This document shows, one piece after another, positions 17,019 through 25,757 of a stretch of 64,000 bases of DNA. The stretch comes from Promicromonospora panici. Its GTDB lineage: Bacteria; Actinomycetota; Actinomycetes; Actinomycetales; Cellulomonadaceae. A program made the position numbers and the translations under genes. Each line of letters opens with the position of its first letter. The stretch's first letter is position 1. The notes below the pieces were generated by a model, which saw only the letters and a list, made by a program, of their open reading frames with translations, made no database searches and was not told the origin of the DNA. The DNA is taken from positions 62,001 through 126,000 of the forward strand of contig NZ_UWYY01000010.1 of assembly GCF_900608595.1 (NCBI RefSeq), read 5' to 3'.

Positions 17019-18896
17019 CTATGCGCCGACCACGCCGCCGTCCTCCCGGGTGATCACGATGGTGGCGGACCGGGGGCGGCCGGTGGGGCTGTAGTCGGGC
17101 CAGCTGGAGCTGGCGCGCGGGTTCTCGGGCGTGCCCGTGTCGCCGGGGTGCTGGATGTTGACGAACAGCGACCGGCCGTCCGGGGTGGCGGTGATGCCGG
17201 TGATCTCGCAGCGCGGGGGACCGACCAGGAACCGGCGGATGTCGCCCCGGCGGGTGTCGGCCACCAGCATCTGGTTGTTCTGGTCGGCGCCGTCGACCTG
17301 CGGCTGGGTGCCGTCGGTCAGGATCCAGAGCCGTCCCACGGCGTCGAACCACAGCCCGTCGGGCGAGCCGAACGCCTGGTCCGGCGGGACGGTGGCGCCG
17401 CTGGCCTCGTCCCCGGCGAGCAGAAAGATGTCCCAGTCGAACCGCACCGCGCTCGGGTTGCCGTTCTCGTCGATCTTCATGATGTGCCCGAACCGGTTGT
17501 TCAGCCTCGGGTTGGCGGCGTCCGCCGACTCGGTGCGGGCCGTGTTGTTGGTGCAGGTGAAGTACACCGCGCCGGTGTGTGGCTGCACGGTGCACCACTC
17601 GGGCCGGTCCATCGGCGTCGCGCCGACGGCGTCCGCGGCGAGGCGGGTGTGGATCAGCACCTCGGCCTGGTCCGCGAACCCGTCCGCCGCGGTCAGGCCC
17701 GGCTCGCCGTGCACGAGTGGCAGCCACCGGCCGGAGCCGTCCTCGTCGAACCTGGCCACGTACAGCGTGCCCTCGTCGAGCGGGCTCCGCCCGGCCCGGC
17801 GCGCCTTGGCGATCGGCTCGGCGCCGACGAACTTGTAGAAGTAGTCGAACTGCGTGTCGTCGCCCATGTACACCACGGCTTCGCCGCGGCGCCCCCGCAC
17901 GACGACGGCGTTCTCGTGCTCCATCCGGCCCAGCGCGGTCCGCTTCTTCGGCGTCGACGTCGGGTCGAAGGGGTCGACCTCGACGACCCAGCCGAACCGG
18001 TTGTACTCGTTCGGCTCGGTCCGCATGTCGAACCGGCTGTCGGTGGTGTACCAGGGGTACGGGCTCTCCGAGCCGATGCCGTAGCGCTCCTCGACCGAGC
18101 CTGCAGGCGGCGGCTGCTCGCCGTAGTAGAAGTACTTGTTGATCGTCTCTTCGCAGGTCAGATACGTGTCCCACGGCGTGGGGCCGCTGGCGCAGTTGTT
18201 CAGCGTCCCCAGCACCCGCATGCCCTCGGGGTCCGCGCTCGTGCGCATCAGAGAGTGCTTGGCCGCGGGGCCGGTGATCTCGACCGGTGTCGTCATGGTC
18301 ACCCGGCGGGCGAACCGCGACTCGGCCACCTGCCAGCCGCCGTCCCGGTCCTGCTCGACCTGGATGACCGAGACGCCGTGCGCCGCCATCGACTTCGCGG
18401 TCTTCTCGGGCGACCAGGCGGCCCGTCCGCCCGTGTGCAGCAGGTTCTCGGTAGTGGCCTCGTGGTTGACGCAGAGCAGGCCGGAGCGGCGGTCCCGGAG
18501 CGGGAAGAACCACATGCCGTCGTGGTGGTCGCCGGCCTGCCGCGCCTGGTCGGCCGCGCTGTTGCTCGCGTCCTCGCGGAACGCAGGGCCGGAGGGGACG
18601 ATCGGGTGCCCCCACGGGTAGAGCACCTGGTACCGGTAGCCCGGCGGCAGCTTCACCGCGTCGGCCGTGCTGGGCGCGACGGCGGGGAAGCCGAGCAGCG
18701 GCCGTCCGGCGCCGTGACCCGCGCTCGCCACGGCATCGGCAGCGGTGCCGACGCCGGCGCCGGCCGCCGCGGGTGCCGGGACCCCGAAGAAGGCCGCCGC
18801 GGCGGTGGCCAGACCGCCCGCGATGGCGGTCCGGCGGGACAAGCGCAGCTCGGCGAGCTCGGACATCGACGGCGGACGGGGCGTGTCGGCGTTCAC
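17019..18896 (-). CDS. phoX: PhoX-family alkaline phosphatase, Tat-exported
   Basis: About 625 residues. A twin-arginine signal LSRRTAIAGGLATAAAAFFG with an AAAG-type cleavage region directs export of a folded, cofactor-loaded enzyme. PhoX features: CVNHEATTEN, TYLTCEETINKY (Ca/Fe ligands), RMEHENAVVV, VVYMGDDTQFDYFYKFV, and C-terminal DGLWFDAVGRLWILTDG with FVNIQHPGD. PhoX uses Fe3+/Ca2+ to release phosphate from phosphomonoesters outside the cell. The GTG at 18896 is chosen because TTGGAGCCCTCC precedes it; alternatives are GTG 18950 and ATG 18866. No PHO box was recognised. Confidence 0.87.
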   Translation of the reverse strand: MNADTPRPPSMSELAELRLSRRTAIAGGLATAAAAFFGVPAPAAAGAGVGTAADAVASAGHGAGRPLLGFPAVAPSTADAVKLPPGYRYQVLYPWGHPIVPSGPAFREDASNSAADQARQAGDHHDGMWFFPLRDRRSGLLCVNHEATTENLLHTGGRAAWSPEKTAKSMAAHGVSVIQVEQDRDGGWQVAESRFARRVTMTTPVEITGPAAKHSLMRTSADPEGMRVLGTLNNCASGPTPWDTYLTCEETINKYFYYGEQPPPAGSVEERYGIGSESPYPWYTTDSRFDMRTEPNEYNRFGWVVEVDPFDPTSTPKKRTALGRMEHENAVVVRGRRGEAVVYMGDDTQFDYFYKFVGAEPIAKARRAGRSPLDEGTLYVARFDEDGSGRWLPLVHGEPGLTAADGFADQAEVLIHTRLAADAVGATPMDRPEWCTVQPHTGAVYFTCTNNTARTESADAANPRLNNRFGHIMKIDENGNPSAVRFDWDIFLLAGDEASGATVPPDQAFGSPDGLWFDAVGRLWILTDGTQPQVDGADQNNQMLVADTRRGDIRRFLVGPPRCEITGITATPDGRSLFVNIQHPGDTGTPENPRASSSWPDYSPTGRPRSATIVITREDGGVVGA

Positions 18897-19020
18897 GGAG
18901 GGCTCCAACCTTGGGGGCGCGGACCGCGATGCGGTCGGGACGCGTGTCACGGTAGGGAGCCGAGATGGCCGGATCCTGGCACGAACGTGAACGACGGCGA
19001 AAGGACGGTCCGCCCCGGCG

Positions 19021-20046
19021 TCAGCCGTCGGAAAGCCGGATGAGCACCTTGCTGCTGTCCGGCCCCGCCGCCGCGGCGAGCGCCTCGCCGGCCTGGTCGA
19101 TGCCGAACCGGTGGGTGATCACGCCGGACACGTCCAGCCCGCCGGCCAGGGCGTCGAGGGCGTCGCCGATCTCGTCGACGAACCGGTAGGCGCCGACCCA
19201 GGTGATCTCGCGGGTGACGAGATCGCCGAGGGCGGCCGGTGCGGGCGTCCCGGGGAGGTTGCCGACCTGGACGAGGGTCCCGCCGCGGGCCGTGGCCCGC
19301 AGCACGCCGCCCAGGGCCGCGGGGGCGCCGGACGCCTCGAAGACGAGCTCGTTGTCGTCGGGCAGGCTGTCGCCGGCGCCGAGGTCGAGGATCCGGTCGG
19401 CGCCCAGCTCCTTGGCCACGGCCAGCGAGCCCGCGGAGAGGTCAGCGGCGGTGACCGAGGCGGCGCCGGCGAACTTCGCGGCCGCCACCACGAGGCAGCC
19501 GATCGGCCCGGCGCCGTTGACGACCACGTCGCGGCCGCGGACGTCGCCCGCGCGGTGGACCGCGTGCATCGCCACGGCCAAGGGCTCCGCGAGGGCGCCA
19601 CGCTCGGTGCTGACGCCGTCGGGCAGCCGCCGGAGCTGGTGGGCCGGGACGGCCCGCAGCTCGCTGAATCCGCCGTCGGTGTGGGGGTGGAAGGCTGCCG
19701 ACCCGAAGTACCGGACCCGCGAGTGGAGGTTGGTCCGCCCAGCCAGCCGCGCCGGCAGGACCGACCCGTCCGCCGGCTGCGCGGGGTGCACGGTGACCGG
19801 CGTCCCGGGCTCCCAGCCCGTGACGCCGGGACTGTTCGTGACCACCCGGCCGGCCACTTCGTGGCCCAGGACGAGCGGGTCGCGCAGGACGGCGGTGCCG
19901 GAGGCGCCGTGCTTCCAGTAGGACACGTCCGACCCGCAGACGCCGCCCCACTCCATGGCCACGACCACCTCGCCGGACCGGGCCACGGGGTCGGGGCGCT
20001 CCTCGACCCGCAGGTCGCCGGCGCCGTGCACGACTACCGCCCTCAT
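19021..20046 (-). CDS. Zinc-type alcohol dehydrogenase, L-idonate 5-dehydrogenase-like
   Basis: 341-residue medium-chain dehydrogenase. Catalytic zinc ligands are kept (GGVCGSDVSYW, LGHEVAG), the Rossmann motif is NGAGPIGCLVV, and VRYFGSAAFHPHTDGGFSE is characteristic of L-idonate 5-dehydrogenases. The structural-zinc loop, normally four cysteines between residues about 90 and 115, reads HPAQPADGSVLPARLAGRTN and has none. Overlaps the transporter stop by ATGA and is downstream of it, so uptake and first oxidation of a sugar acid or polyol are coupled. A GntR regulator is divergent from the transporter. Confidence 0.83.
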   Translation of the reverse strand: MRAVVVHGAGDLRVEERPDPVARSGEVVVAMEWGGVCGSDVSYWKHGASGTAVLRDPLVLGHEVAGRVVTNSPGVTGWEPGTPVTVHPAQPADGSVLPARLAGRTNLHSRVRYFGSAAFHPHTDGGFSELRAVPAHQLRRLPDGVSTERGALAEPLAVAMHAVHRAGDVRGRDVVVNGAGPIGCLVVAAAKFAGAASVTAADLSAGSLAVAKELGADRILDLGAGDSLPDDNELVFEASGAPAALGGVLRATARGGTLVQVGNLPGTPAPAALGDLVTREITWVGAYRFVDEIGDALDALAGGLDVSGVITHRFGIDQAGEALAAAAGPDSSKVLIRLSDG

Positions 20047-21446
20047 ACGGCGTCCTCCAGCGCGACCAGGTCGCGGCCCCGGGTCTCGGGGGAGAGGCGG
20101 GCGGCTACGAGGGTGATGAGGGAGTAGGCGATGAGCATCGCTGCGATCGGCCACCAGCTGCCGGTGGCCGCGGTCAGCGCCGCTGCGACGACCGGGCCGA
20201 TCGCGGTGGCGAGGATGCCGCCGATCTCCTTGGACAGGGCCAGCTGCGTGAACCGGGTGCGGGCGCCGAAGAGCTCCGCCATGGTGACGCTCTCGAGGGC
20301 GAACAGGCCCAGGACGCCGAGGTTCAGGCCGGCGATCATGCCGAGCATGAGGCCGGTGGTGGTGCCGTCGGTGATCAGCAGCATCATCGGGAACGCGAAC
20401 GCGATGGTCAGCAGCGAGAGCACCGTGTACATCGAGCGGCGGCCGAACCGGTCGCCGAGCATGCCGATCACGGGCACGGTGGCGAAGCCGAGGATCGAGC
20501 CCCACATGATGGCCTCGGTGGCCAGCGCGCGGTCCATCGCGAGGGTGGTCGCGACGTACCCGACCAGGAAGGTCTGCACCAGGCCGGAGTTGCCGGCCTG
20601 GCCGAACCGCAGGGCTAGCGCCAGGAAGAACGCCTTGCCCTTGCGCTGCTTGAGCGCGGCCTGGAGCACCGGCTCCTCGGTGGTGGTCGTGACCTCGTCG
20701 CGGGAGAGCTCGTCGCGGGAGAGCTCGTCGCGCGTGAGGGCGACGCCGTCTACGACGTCGGGCCGGGCCTCGAAGACCGGGCTCTCCTTGACGTTGGTGC
20801 GGATCCAGACCGCGAAGATCATCAGCACGAAGCTGAGCAGGAACGGCAGCCGCCAGCCCCAGCTCAGGAGCTGCTCCTCGCTGAGCACGGCAAGCAGCAG
20901 CGCCCACAGGGCCGACGCCGCCAGCGTGCCGGAGTTGGTGCCGAGCGAGACCAGCGAGGCGACGAGGCCGCGGCGCCGGACGGGCGCGTACTCCGCGAGC
21001 ATCACCGTGGCGCCGGCGATCTCGGCGCCCGCGCCGAAGCCCTGGACCAGGCGCAGCACGACGAGCAGGATCGGCGCGGTGATGCCGATCATCTGGTAGG
21101 TCGGCAGCGCGCCGATCAGGGTCGTGGAGACGCCCATGAGCGCGACGGTGATGAACAGGACCTTGCGGCGGCCGAGCCGGTCGCCCATGCGGCCGAAGTA
21201 GATGGCGCCCGCGAGCCGCGCCACGTAGCCGACGCCGTAGGTGGCCATCGCGGCGATCAGGGCGATCGCGGGGCTGACGTCGGGGAAGAATATCTGGTTG
21301 AACACGATCGCCGCGGCCAGCGAGTACAGCTGGAAGTCCATGAACTCCATGGCCGTACCGAGCCAGCCCGACACGGCCGCCTTGGTCAGGTCCTTGGTCG
21401 ACCGGGTGACCGCGTTGCCGGGTGGGGTCATTGCTGTTTCCGCCAT
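20043..21446 (-). CDS. MFS transporter, metabolite:H+ symporter (MHS) family
   Basis: 467 residues, 12 predicted membrane segments. MFS signatures GRMGDRLGRRKVL (loop 2-3) and GMLGDRFGRRSMY (loop 8-9), and FMDFQLYSL/FFP typical of the MHS (sugar-acid, shikimate, proline) subfamily. The central cytoplasmic loop contains a DELSRDELSRDEV repeat caused by a 15-bp tandem repeat (around 20700-20735). Probably imports the acid or polyol oxidised by the coupled idonate-type dehydrogenase. ATG preceded by GGAGC. Confidence 0.87.
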   Translation of the reverse strand: MAETAMTPPGNAVTRSTKDLTKAAVSGWLGTAMEFMDFQLYSLAAAIVFNQIFFPDVSPAIALIAAMATYGVGYVARLAGAIYFGRMGDRLGRRKVLFITVALMGVSTTLIGALPTYQMIGITAPILLVVLRLVQGFGAGAEIAGATVMLAEYAPVRRRGLVASLVSLGTNSGTLAASALWALLLAVLSEEQLLSWGWRLPFLLSFVLMIFAVWIRTNVKESPVFEARPDVVDGVALTRDELSRDELSRDEVTTTTEEPVLQAALKQRKGKAFFLALALRFGQAGNSGLVQTFLVGYVATTLAMDRALATEAIMWGSILGFATVPVIGMLGDRFGRRSMYTVLSLLTIAFAFPMMLLITDGTTTGLMLGMIAGLNLGVLGLFALESVTMAELFGARTRFTQLALSKEIGGILATAIGPVVAAALTAATGSWWPIAAMLIAYSLITLVAARLSPETRGRDLVALEDAV

Positions 21447-21601
21447 TGGAAGGGTGCTCCTTGCGTTCTGGACAGACGCCGTTGTCGGGAGGTGCTCGTC
21501 GATTCATGTGTGGCAGGACTAGTATGTAAGCAGCGTCCACAAGTTGGTGTCAACCGGCGTGTAGTGCGGAGGCGGGCGTCGCCTCGCCTAGACTGCCTCG
21601 C

Positions 21602-22312
21602 ATGGGGCAAGCCTCGATCCGATCCAACCGGAGCGTCGTCTACGAGACGCTGCGCCGCAAGGTGCTCACGCTCGAGCTGCCGCCGGGCGCCTCCCTGTCG
21701 GAGAACGAGCTCGCCGCGTCGCTCGGCGTCAGCCGTACGCCGGTGCGCGAGAGCCTGATCCTGCTCGGCGAGGAGGGCCTGGTCCGGGTGTTCCCCAAGG
21801 TCGGGTCCTTCGTCTCCCGGGTCGACGCCGGACGCGTCGCAGACGCGCAGTTCCTCCGCGAGGCCGTCGAGCTTGCCGCGTTCGACGACATCCCGGAGAC
21901 CCTCGACCCTGACCTGGTCGCCGAGCTCCGGGCCAACCTGGAGCAGCAGCGGGAACCGGGGCTCGACCTCGAGACGTTCTTCGGGCTCGACGAGGCGTTT
22001 CACCATGGGCTGCTGCGGCTGAGCGGGCACGGCAACGCCTGGTCGACGGTGGTCGCGGCCAAGGGGCACCTGGACCGGGCGCGCCGCCTCGGCCTGCACG
22101 AGACCAACGGCATCGGCCGGTTCGTCGACGAGCACCACGCCATCCTCGACGCGGTGGTGGCCGGCGACATCTCCAGCGCGCGGAACAACCTGCGGGCGCA
22201 CCTGCGCGCCGTGTTCGACGACATCGAGAAGACGCGGCAGCGCTCGCCCGAGCTTTTCGCGGCGGACGACGGCTCGGTCCCGGTCCGCCGCAGCGTCGCC
22301 GTCTGGGAGTAG
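21602..22312 (+). CDS. GntR-family regulator with FCD ligand domain
   Basis: 236 residues: winged helix about 12-78 (SENELAASLGVSRTPVRESL) and an all-helical FCD domain with metal/ligand histidines (DEAFHHGLLRLSGH, VDEHHAILDAVVAGD). FCD regulators of this type respond to sugar acids such as gluconate or idonate, which fits the divergent transporter/dehydrogenase operon. The 155-bp divergent region contains the AT-rich ACTAGTATGTAAG near 21519-21531 as a possible promoter/operator; this is weak evidence. Confidence 0.88.
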   Translation: MGQASIRSNRSVVYETLRRKVLTLELPPGASLSENELAASLGVSRTPVRESLILLGEEGLVRVFPKVGSFVSRVDAGRVADAQFLREAVELAAFDDIPETLDPDLVAELRANLEQQREPGLDLETFFGLDEAFHHGLLRLSGHGNAWSTVVAAKGHLDRARRLGLHETNGIGRFVDEHHAILDAVVAGDISSARNNLRAHLRAVFDDIEKTRQRSPELFAADDGSVPVRRSVAVWE

Positions 22313-22323
22313 GCACGCGAAAA

Positions 22324-22398
22324 CCCCTTGGTTGTGAGCGTGATCGTTGTGACTACGCGCCCGTTCTAGGCGCAACGATCACGCTCACAACCAAGGGG
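22324..22398. terminator. Long hairpin, member of a repeated family (copy 1)
   Basis: 26-bp perfect arms (22324-22349 and 22373-22398) containing the core CAACGATCACGCTCACAAC on the right arm. Lies between the convergent GntR and ABC permease genes. Same family as the elements at 59131 and 62671, including similarity in the loop (GCCCG..TAGGCG). Confidence 0.75.
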
Positions 22399-22406
22399 GT
22401 GGGTTG

Positions 22407-23168
22407 TTAGGCGATGCGGCGGCGGTAGGCGCTCATCGCGAAGAAGTACGCGACGGCGAGGATGCCGACGCACCACGCGAGGGCGACCCAGATGTCGGTG
22501 CCGACCGGCTGCTCGGCCAGCAGGTTGCGGATCGTGTCGATGATGGACGTGACGGGCTGGTTCTCGGCGAACCAGCGCACCGGGCCGGGCATGGTCTCCG
22601 TGGGCACGAAGGCCGAGCTGAGGAACGGCAGGAAGATGAGCGGGTAGGAGAACGCGCTCGCGCCGTCGACCGTCTTGGCGGACAGGCCCGCGATGACCGC
22701 GAGCCAGGTCAGCGCCAGGGTGAACAGAACCAGGATGCCCGCTACACCGAGCCAGGCCAGCACCCCGGCCCCGGAGCGGAAGCCCATCACGAGCGCGACG
22801 AGCACGACTACCGCGATCGAGATCAGGTTGGCGACCAGCGACGTCAGCACGTGCCCCCACAGGACCGACGACCGGGCGATCGGCATGGACTGGAACCGCT
22901 CGAAGATGCCGCCCTGGAGGTCCAGGAACAGCCGGTAGGCCGTGTACGCGATGCCGGAGGCGACAGTGATGAGGAGGATGCCGGGCAGCAGGTAGCTCAC
23001 GTAGCTGTCCGTGCCCGTGTCGATGGCGCCGCCGAAGACGTAGACGAACATCAGCATGAACGCGATCGGCATGAGCGCGGTGGTGATGATGGTGTCGGGG
23101 CTGCGCATGATGTGGCTCAGGGACCGCCCGGTCAGTACGGCGGTGTCACCGAAGAAGTGCTTGGTCAT
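22407..23168 (-). CDS. ABC-2 type export permease (DrrB-like)
   Basis: 253 residues with six membrane segments: MRSPDTIITTALMPIAFMLM at the first, the conserved LFLDLQGGIFERFQSMPIARSS cytoplasmic segment of daunorubicin-exporter-type permeases (written here in pieces), and FLSSAFVPTETMPGPVRWFAENQP near the end. The final two residues before the stop are IA. Works with the adjacent ATPase (10-bp gap) to export a drug, lipid or metabolite. The upstream DUF4097 protein and ribbon-helix-helix regulator probably belong to the same unit. Confidence 0.85.
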   Translation of the reverse strand: MTKHFFGDTAVLTGRSLSHIMRSPDTIITTALMPIAFMLMFVYVFGGAIDTGTDSYVSYLLPGILLITVASGIAYTAYRLFLDLQGGIFERFQSMPIARSSVLWGHVLTSLVANLISIAVVVLVALVMGFRSGAGVLAWLGVAGILVLFTLALTWLAVIAGLSAKTVDGASAFSYPLIFLPFLSSAFVPTETMPGPVRWFAENQPVTSIIDTIRNLLAEQPVGTDIWVALAWCVGILAVAYFFAMSAYRRRIA

Positions 23169-23178
23169 CGTTCGCTCC

Positions 23179-24036
23179 TCACGCGTCCGTGCCGGCAGGG
23201 TTGCTGGTCTTGTTGCTGGGTTCGTTGCCGCTCGTTCCGGCGTCACCGTTCTTGCCGGCGTCGCCGTTGTTCCCGACGACGGCGAAGAAGACGTCCTCCA
23301 GGGAAGGCTGCTTCTCGACGTACTCGACCTTCGCCGGCGGCAGGAGGGCCTTGAGCTCGGCCAGGGTGCCGTTGACGATGATCCGGCCCTGGTGCAGGAT
23401 CGCGATCCGGTCGGCGAGCTGCTCCGCCTCGTCCAGGTACTGGGTGGTCAGCAGCACCGTGGTGCCGCCCTGGGCGAGCTTCTTGACCTCGTCCCAGACC
23501 TCGATGCGGGCCTCGGGGTCGAGCCCCGTCGTCGGCTCGTCGAGGAAGATGACCGGCGGGTTGCCGATCAGGCTCATGGCGATGTCGAGGCGGCGCCGCA
23601 TGCCGCCGGAGTAGGTGGCGGCCTTGCGGCCGCCGGCGTCGGTCAGGGAGAAGCGGGCCAGGAGGTCGTCGGCGATCTTGCCGGGGTTGGTCAGGTGGCG
23701 CAGCTTCGCGACCAGGATCAGGTTCTCGCGTCCGGTCAGGACTTCGTCGACGGCGGCGAACTGCCCGGTCAGGCTGATCGACTCGCGTACGTCGGCGGCC
23801 TGGGTGGCGACGTCGTACCCGTTGACGCTCGCGGTGCCGGCGTCGGCCTTGAGCAGGGTGGACAGGATCTTGATGGCGGTGGTCTTGCCTGCGCCGTTGG
23901 AGCCGAGCAGCGCGAAGATGCTGCCGCTCGCGACCTCGAAGTCCACGCCCTTCAGGACGTGCAGGTCCCTGTACGACTTCTCGATGTTCTGCACCCGGAT
24001 CGCGGGCTCGCGACCCCGGTCGGTTGGCATCGTCAT
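23179..24036 (-). CDS. ABC transporter ATP-binding protein (DrrA-like)
   Basis: 285 residues. Walker A GSNGAGKTT, Q-loop SLTGQFAAVDE, signature YSGGMRRRLDIAMSL, Walker B PPVIFLDEPTTGLDP, switch H replaced by the usual DrrA TTQYLDEAEQLADR, and the C-terminal VEKQPSLEDVF motif typical of DrrA. The end is a repetitive Asn/Gly/Asp tail (NNGDAGKNGDAGTSGNEP). ATG has GAGAGG upstream. Partner of the downstream permease. Confidence 0.9.
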   Translation of the reverse strand: MTMPTDRGREPAIRVQNIEKSYRDLHVLKGVDFEVASGSIFALLGSNGAGKTTAIKILSTLLKADAGTASVNGYDVATQAADVRESISLTGQFAAVDEVLTGRENLILVAKLRHLTNPGKIADDLLARFSLTDAGGRKAATYSGGMRRRLDIAMSLIGNPPVIFLDEPTTGLDPEARIEVWDEVKKLAQGGTTVLLTTQYLDEAEQLADRIAILHQGRIIVNGTLAELKALLPPAKVEYVEKQPSLEDVFFAVVGNNGDAGKNGDAGTSGNEPSNKTSNPAGTDA

Positions 24037-24168
24037 GTTCTCTTACCTCTCTGGGGTGGTTCGGAACGGTTTTTGGGTAGGGGGTAGCCAGGACGGTGGA
24101 TCAGCGGGTTATCGGTCCGGCGTCGCCGGCCCGGGCGGTCAGGCCCGGCTCAGGTCAGGCGGTTGCCC

Positions 24169-25011
24169 TCAGGGGCGGCGGATGATGATGTCGCCCCAGC
24201 CGGTGCTGGCGTGGATCTCGGCGGTGGCCTCGTTCTCCACGGGGCCCTCCGTGGGGGTGAGCTGGTTGCGGACGGTGCCGTGCTCGGAGGTGACGTCGAG
24301 CCAGGCGGCCGTGCCCTCGGGCACGTCGGCCTCGATCGAGCCGTAGGACGTGGTGAGCGTGACGCTGCCCGACTCGACGCGGTCGACGCGGATTCCGGCG
24401 TGCGCGGACTTGACGCTGAGCGTCCCGTGCACGCGGCCGACGGCGACTTCGCCGTGCGCTCCGACGACGTCCAGCGTGCCCGTCACGGAGCCGATGGACG
24501 TGGTGCCGTTGCTGGCGCGGACGGTGCCTTCGCCGGCGAACTCGGTGATCCGCACGGAGCCGGCGCTCGCCTTCACGGTCGTGGCACCCGGCGCGCTGCC
24601 GACGATGACGTTCCCGGCCGAGACCTTGAGGTCCAGGCGGGCGGCCTCGTCGACCCGGGCGTCGCCGCCGTTGAGGGTGAGGTCGACGGCGCCGAGCCGG
24701 CCCTCGGAGAACAGCGAGCCGGCCTTGCCGCTCAGGTCGGACCCGGCGGGCACCTCGATGTTGACGATCGCGCCGCCGGCGGCAAAGGGGAGGACGTACT
24801 GCTTCCAGGCAGCCGGATAGATGATCGTGACGGCGTCGCCGTCCCGCTGGACGCGGGTCTCCTCGGCGGCGCGCACCGAGCCGGACTTGGCCGGGTCGGC
24901 GGGCAGGACGGTGACGACGACGTCGTCCCGCTCCCCGGCGACGACGTGCAGGTTGCCGAACGGCACGTCCACGACGACCGGGACGGGGGTGGGGGCAGGG
25001 AAAGTGGGCAT
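24169..25011 (-). CDS. DUF4097-family beta-strand repeat protein
   Basis: 280 residues without signal peptide or membrane segment, built of short beta-strand repeats (for example GNVIVGSAPGATTVKASAGSV, then VRASNGTTSIGSVTGTLDVVG), as in the beta-solenoid DUF4097 family found with membrane-stress and ABC exporter genes. Function unknown. It sits between a ribbon-helix-helix protein and a DrrAB-type exporter, all on the same strand, and its promoter region contains a phased GGTGTC array. Confidence 0.82.
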   Translation of the reverse strand: MPTFPAPTPVPVVVDVPFGNLHVVAGERDDVVVTVLPADPAKSGSVRAAEETRVQRDGDAVTIIYPAAWKQYVLPFAAGGAIVNIEVPAGSDLSGKAGSLFSEGRLGAVDLTLNGGDARVDEAARLDLKVSAGNVIVGSAPGATTVKASAGSVRITEFAGEGTVRASNGTTSIGSVTGTLDVVGAHGEVAVGRVHGTLSVKSAHAGIRVDRVESGSVTLTTSYGSIEADVPEGTAAWLDVTSEHGTVRNQLTPTEGPVENEATAEIHASTGWGDIIIRRP

Positions 25012-25055
25012 GACGGCTCCAGGTGAGGGCGAAGAACGACGGGTGGCGGTGCTGT

Positions 25056-25083
25056 GGTGTCTGGGTGGTGTCTAGGTGGTGTC
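25056..25083. repeat. Three GGTGTC boxes with exact 11-bp period
   Basis: GGTGTC at 25056-25061, 25067-25072 and 25078-25083, in the 83-bp gap before the DUF4097 gene. The 11-bp period puts the boxes on one face of the DNA. The same GGTGTC/GACACC half-site occurs in the promoter of the adjacent ribbon-helix-helix gene, so these are candidate binding sites for that protein. Confidence 0.55.
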
Positions 25084-25094
25084 GCGGCGGGTGG

Positions 25095-25628
25095 TCAGCG
25101 CACCCAGCCGGTGAGGCGCTTCGTCGAGGGCTGCCCGGGTCCGGTCTGCTGTTCGGGCCGGCCGGTGGGCTGGTCGAGTGCCGCGGCTACCGCCCGCACG
25201 AGCCAGGTGTTGACGGAGACGCCGTCGCGGGCGGCGGCGGCCTCGGCCTGGGTCTTGAGGTGGTCGGGCAGGCGCAGGGTGGTGCGTGTGGTGGCACCGC
25301 CGTCGGCGTCTGCGTTCGCCGGTGCGGACGGCGACGGCGTGGGTGCCGAGGCCACGGCGGGTGCCGAGGTCGGAGCCGGTGCCGCGGCGGGTGCGGCGAC
25401 GACGAACTCGGGCTCGCCGCCGCGCAGCCGCACGTCGACGGAGCCCGGTGCGAGCTCGGCGGAGATCTCGCCGGCCGCGGCCGAGAGTGCCTCGAGCAGG
25501 ACGAGGCGGGCTGCGGCGTCGAGCGGGGCGGTCAGGCGGCCGGCGAGCTCATGCGCCTCGTCCCCGCCCGCGGCGGCCGCGGTGGAGAGCTGGCGCTGCA
25601 GCTCGTCGACGTATCTCGTGAGGTCCAT
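25095..25628 (-). CDS. HicB/CopG-like ribbon-helix-helix DNA-binding protein
   Basis: 177 residues in three parts: an N-terminal helical segment (MDLTRYVDELQRQLSTAAAA onward, about 1-90), an Ala/Pro linker (about 90-120) and a C-terminal ribbon-helix-helix, TTRTTLRLPDHLKTQAEAAA then GVSVNTWLVRAVAAAL (about 112-152). The RLPDxLKxxxE...GxSxNxWLxxA pattern is that of HicB-type antitoxins, but no HicA toxin gene is nearby, so it is probably a transcriptional regulator of the downstream DUF4097/ABC genes. GGTGTC/GACACC sites lie on both sides of the gene. Confidence 0.8.
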   Translation of the reverse strand: MDLTRYVDELQRQLSTAAAAGGDEAHELAGRLTAPLDAAARLVLLEALSAAAGEISAELAPGSVDVRLRGGEPEFVVAAPAAAPAPTSAPAVASAPTPSPSAPANADADGGATTRTTLRLPDHLKTQAEAAAARDGVSVNTWLVRAVAAALDQPTGRPEQQTGPGQPSTKRLTGWVR

Positions 25629-25639
25629 GCGAAGACTAT

Positions 25640-25710
25640 GACACCATTGATGGTGTCACCGCAACCCCTGTGACGTCATTAATGGCACCAGTTTGACGTC
25701 ACATGGTGTC
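25640..25710. promoter_or_regulatory. Operator cluster upstream of the ribbon-helix-helix gene
   Basis: Perfect 18-bp palindrome GACACCATTGATGGTGTC (25640-25657), then two TGACGTCA palindromes, ATGGCACC (25682-25689) and ATGGTGTC (25703-25710). The repeated ATGGTGTC half-site begins 12 bases before the gene. Autoregulation by the ribbon-helix-helix protein is the simplest reading. Confidence 0.65.
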
Positions 25711-25757
25711 GCAGAAGTGCCTGCGCAGGTCAGCGGCCTGCCGGTCGGTCGCCGTCG

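Noticed and set aside
25095..25628. HicAB toxin-antitoxin system
   Set aside because: Only a HicB-like ribbon-helix-helix domain is present; no HicA or other small toxin gene lies on either side.
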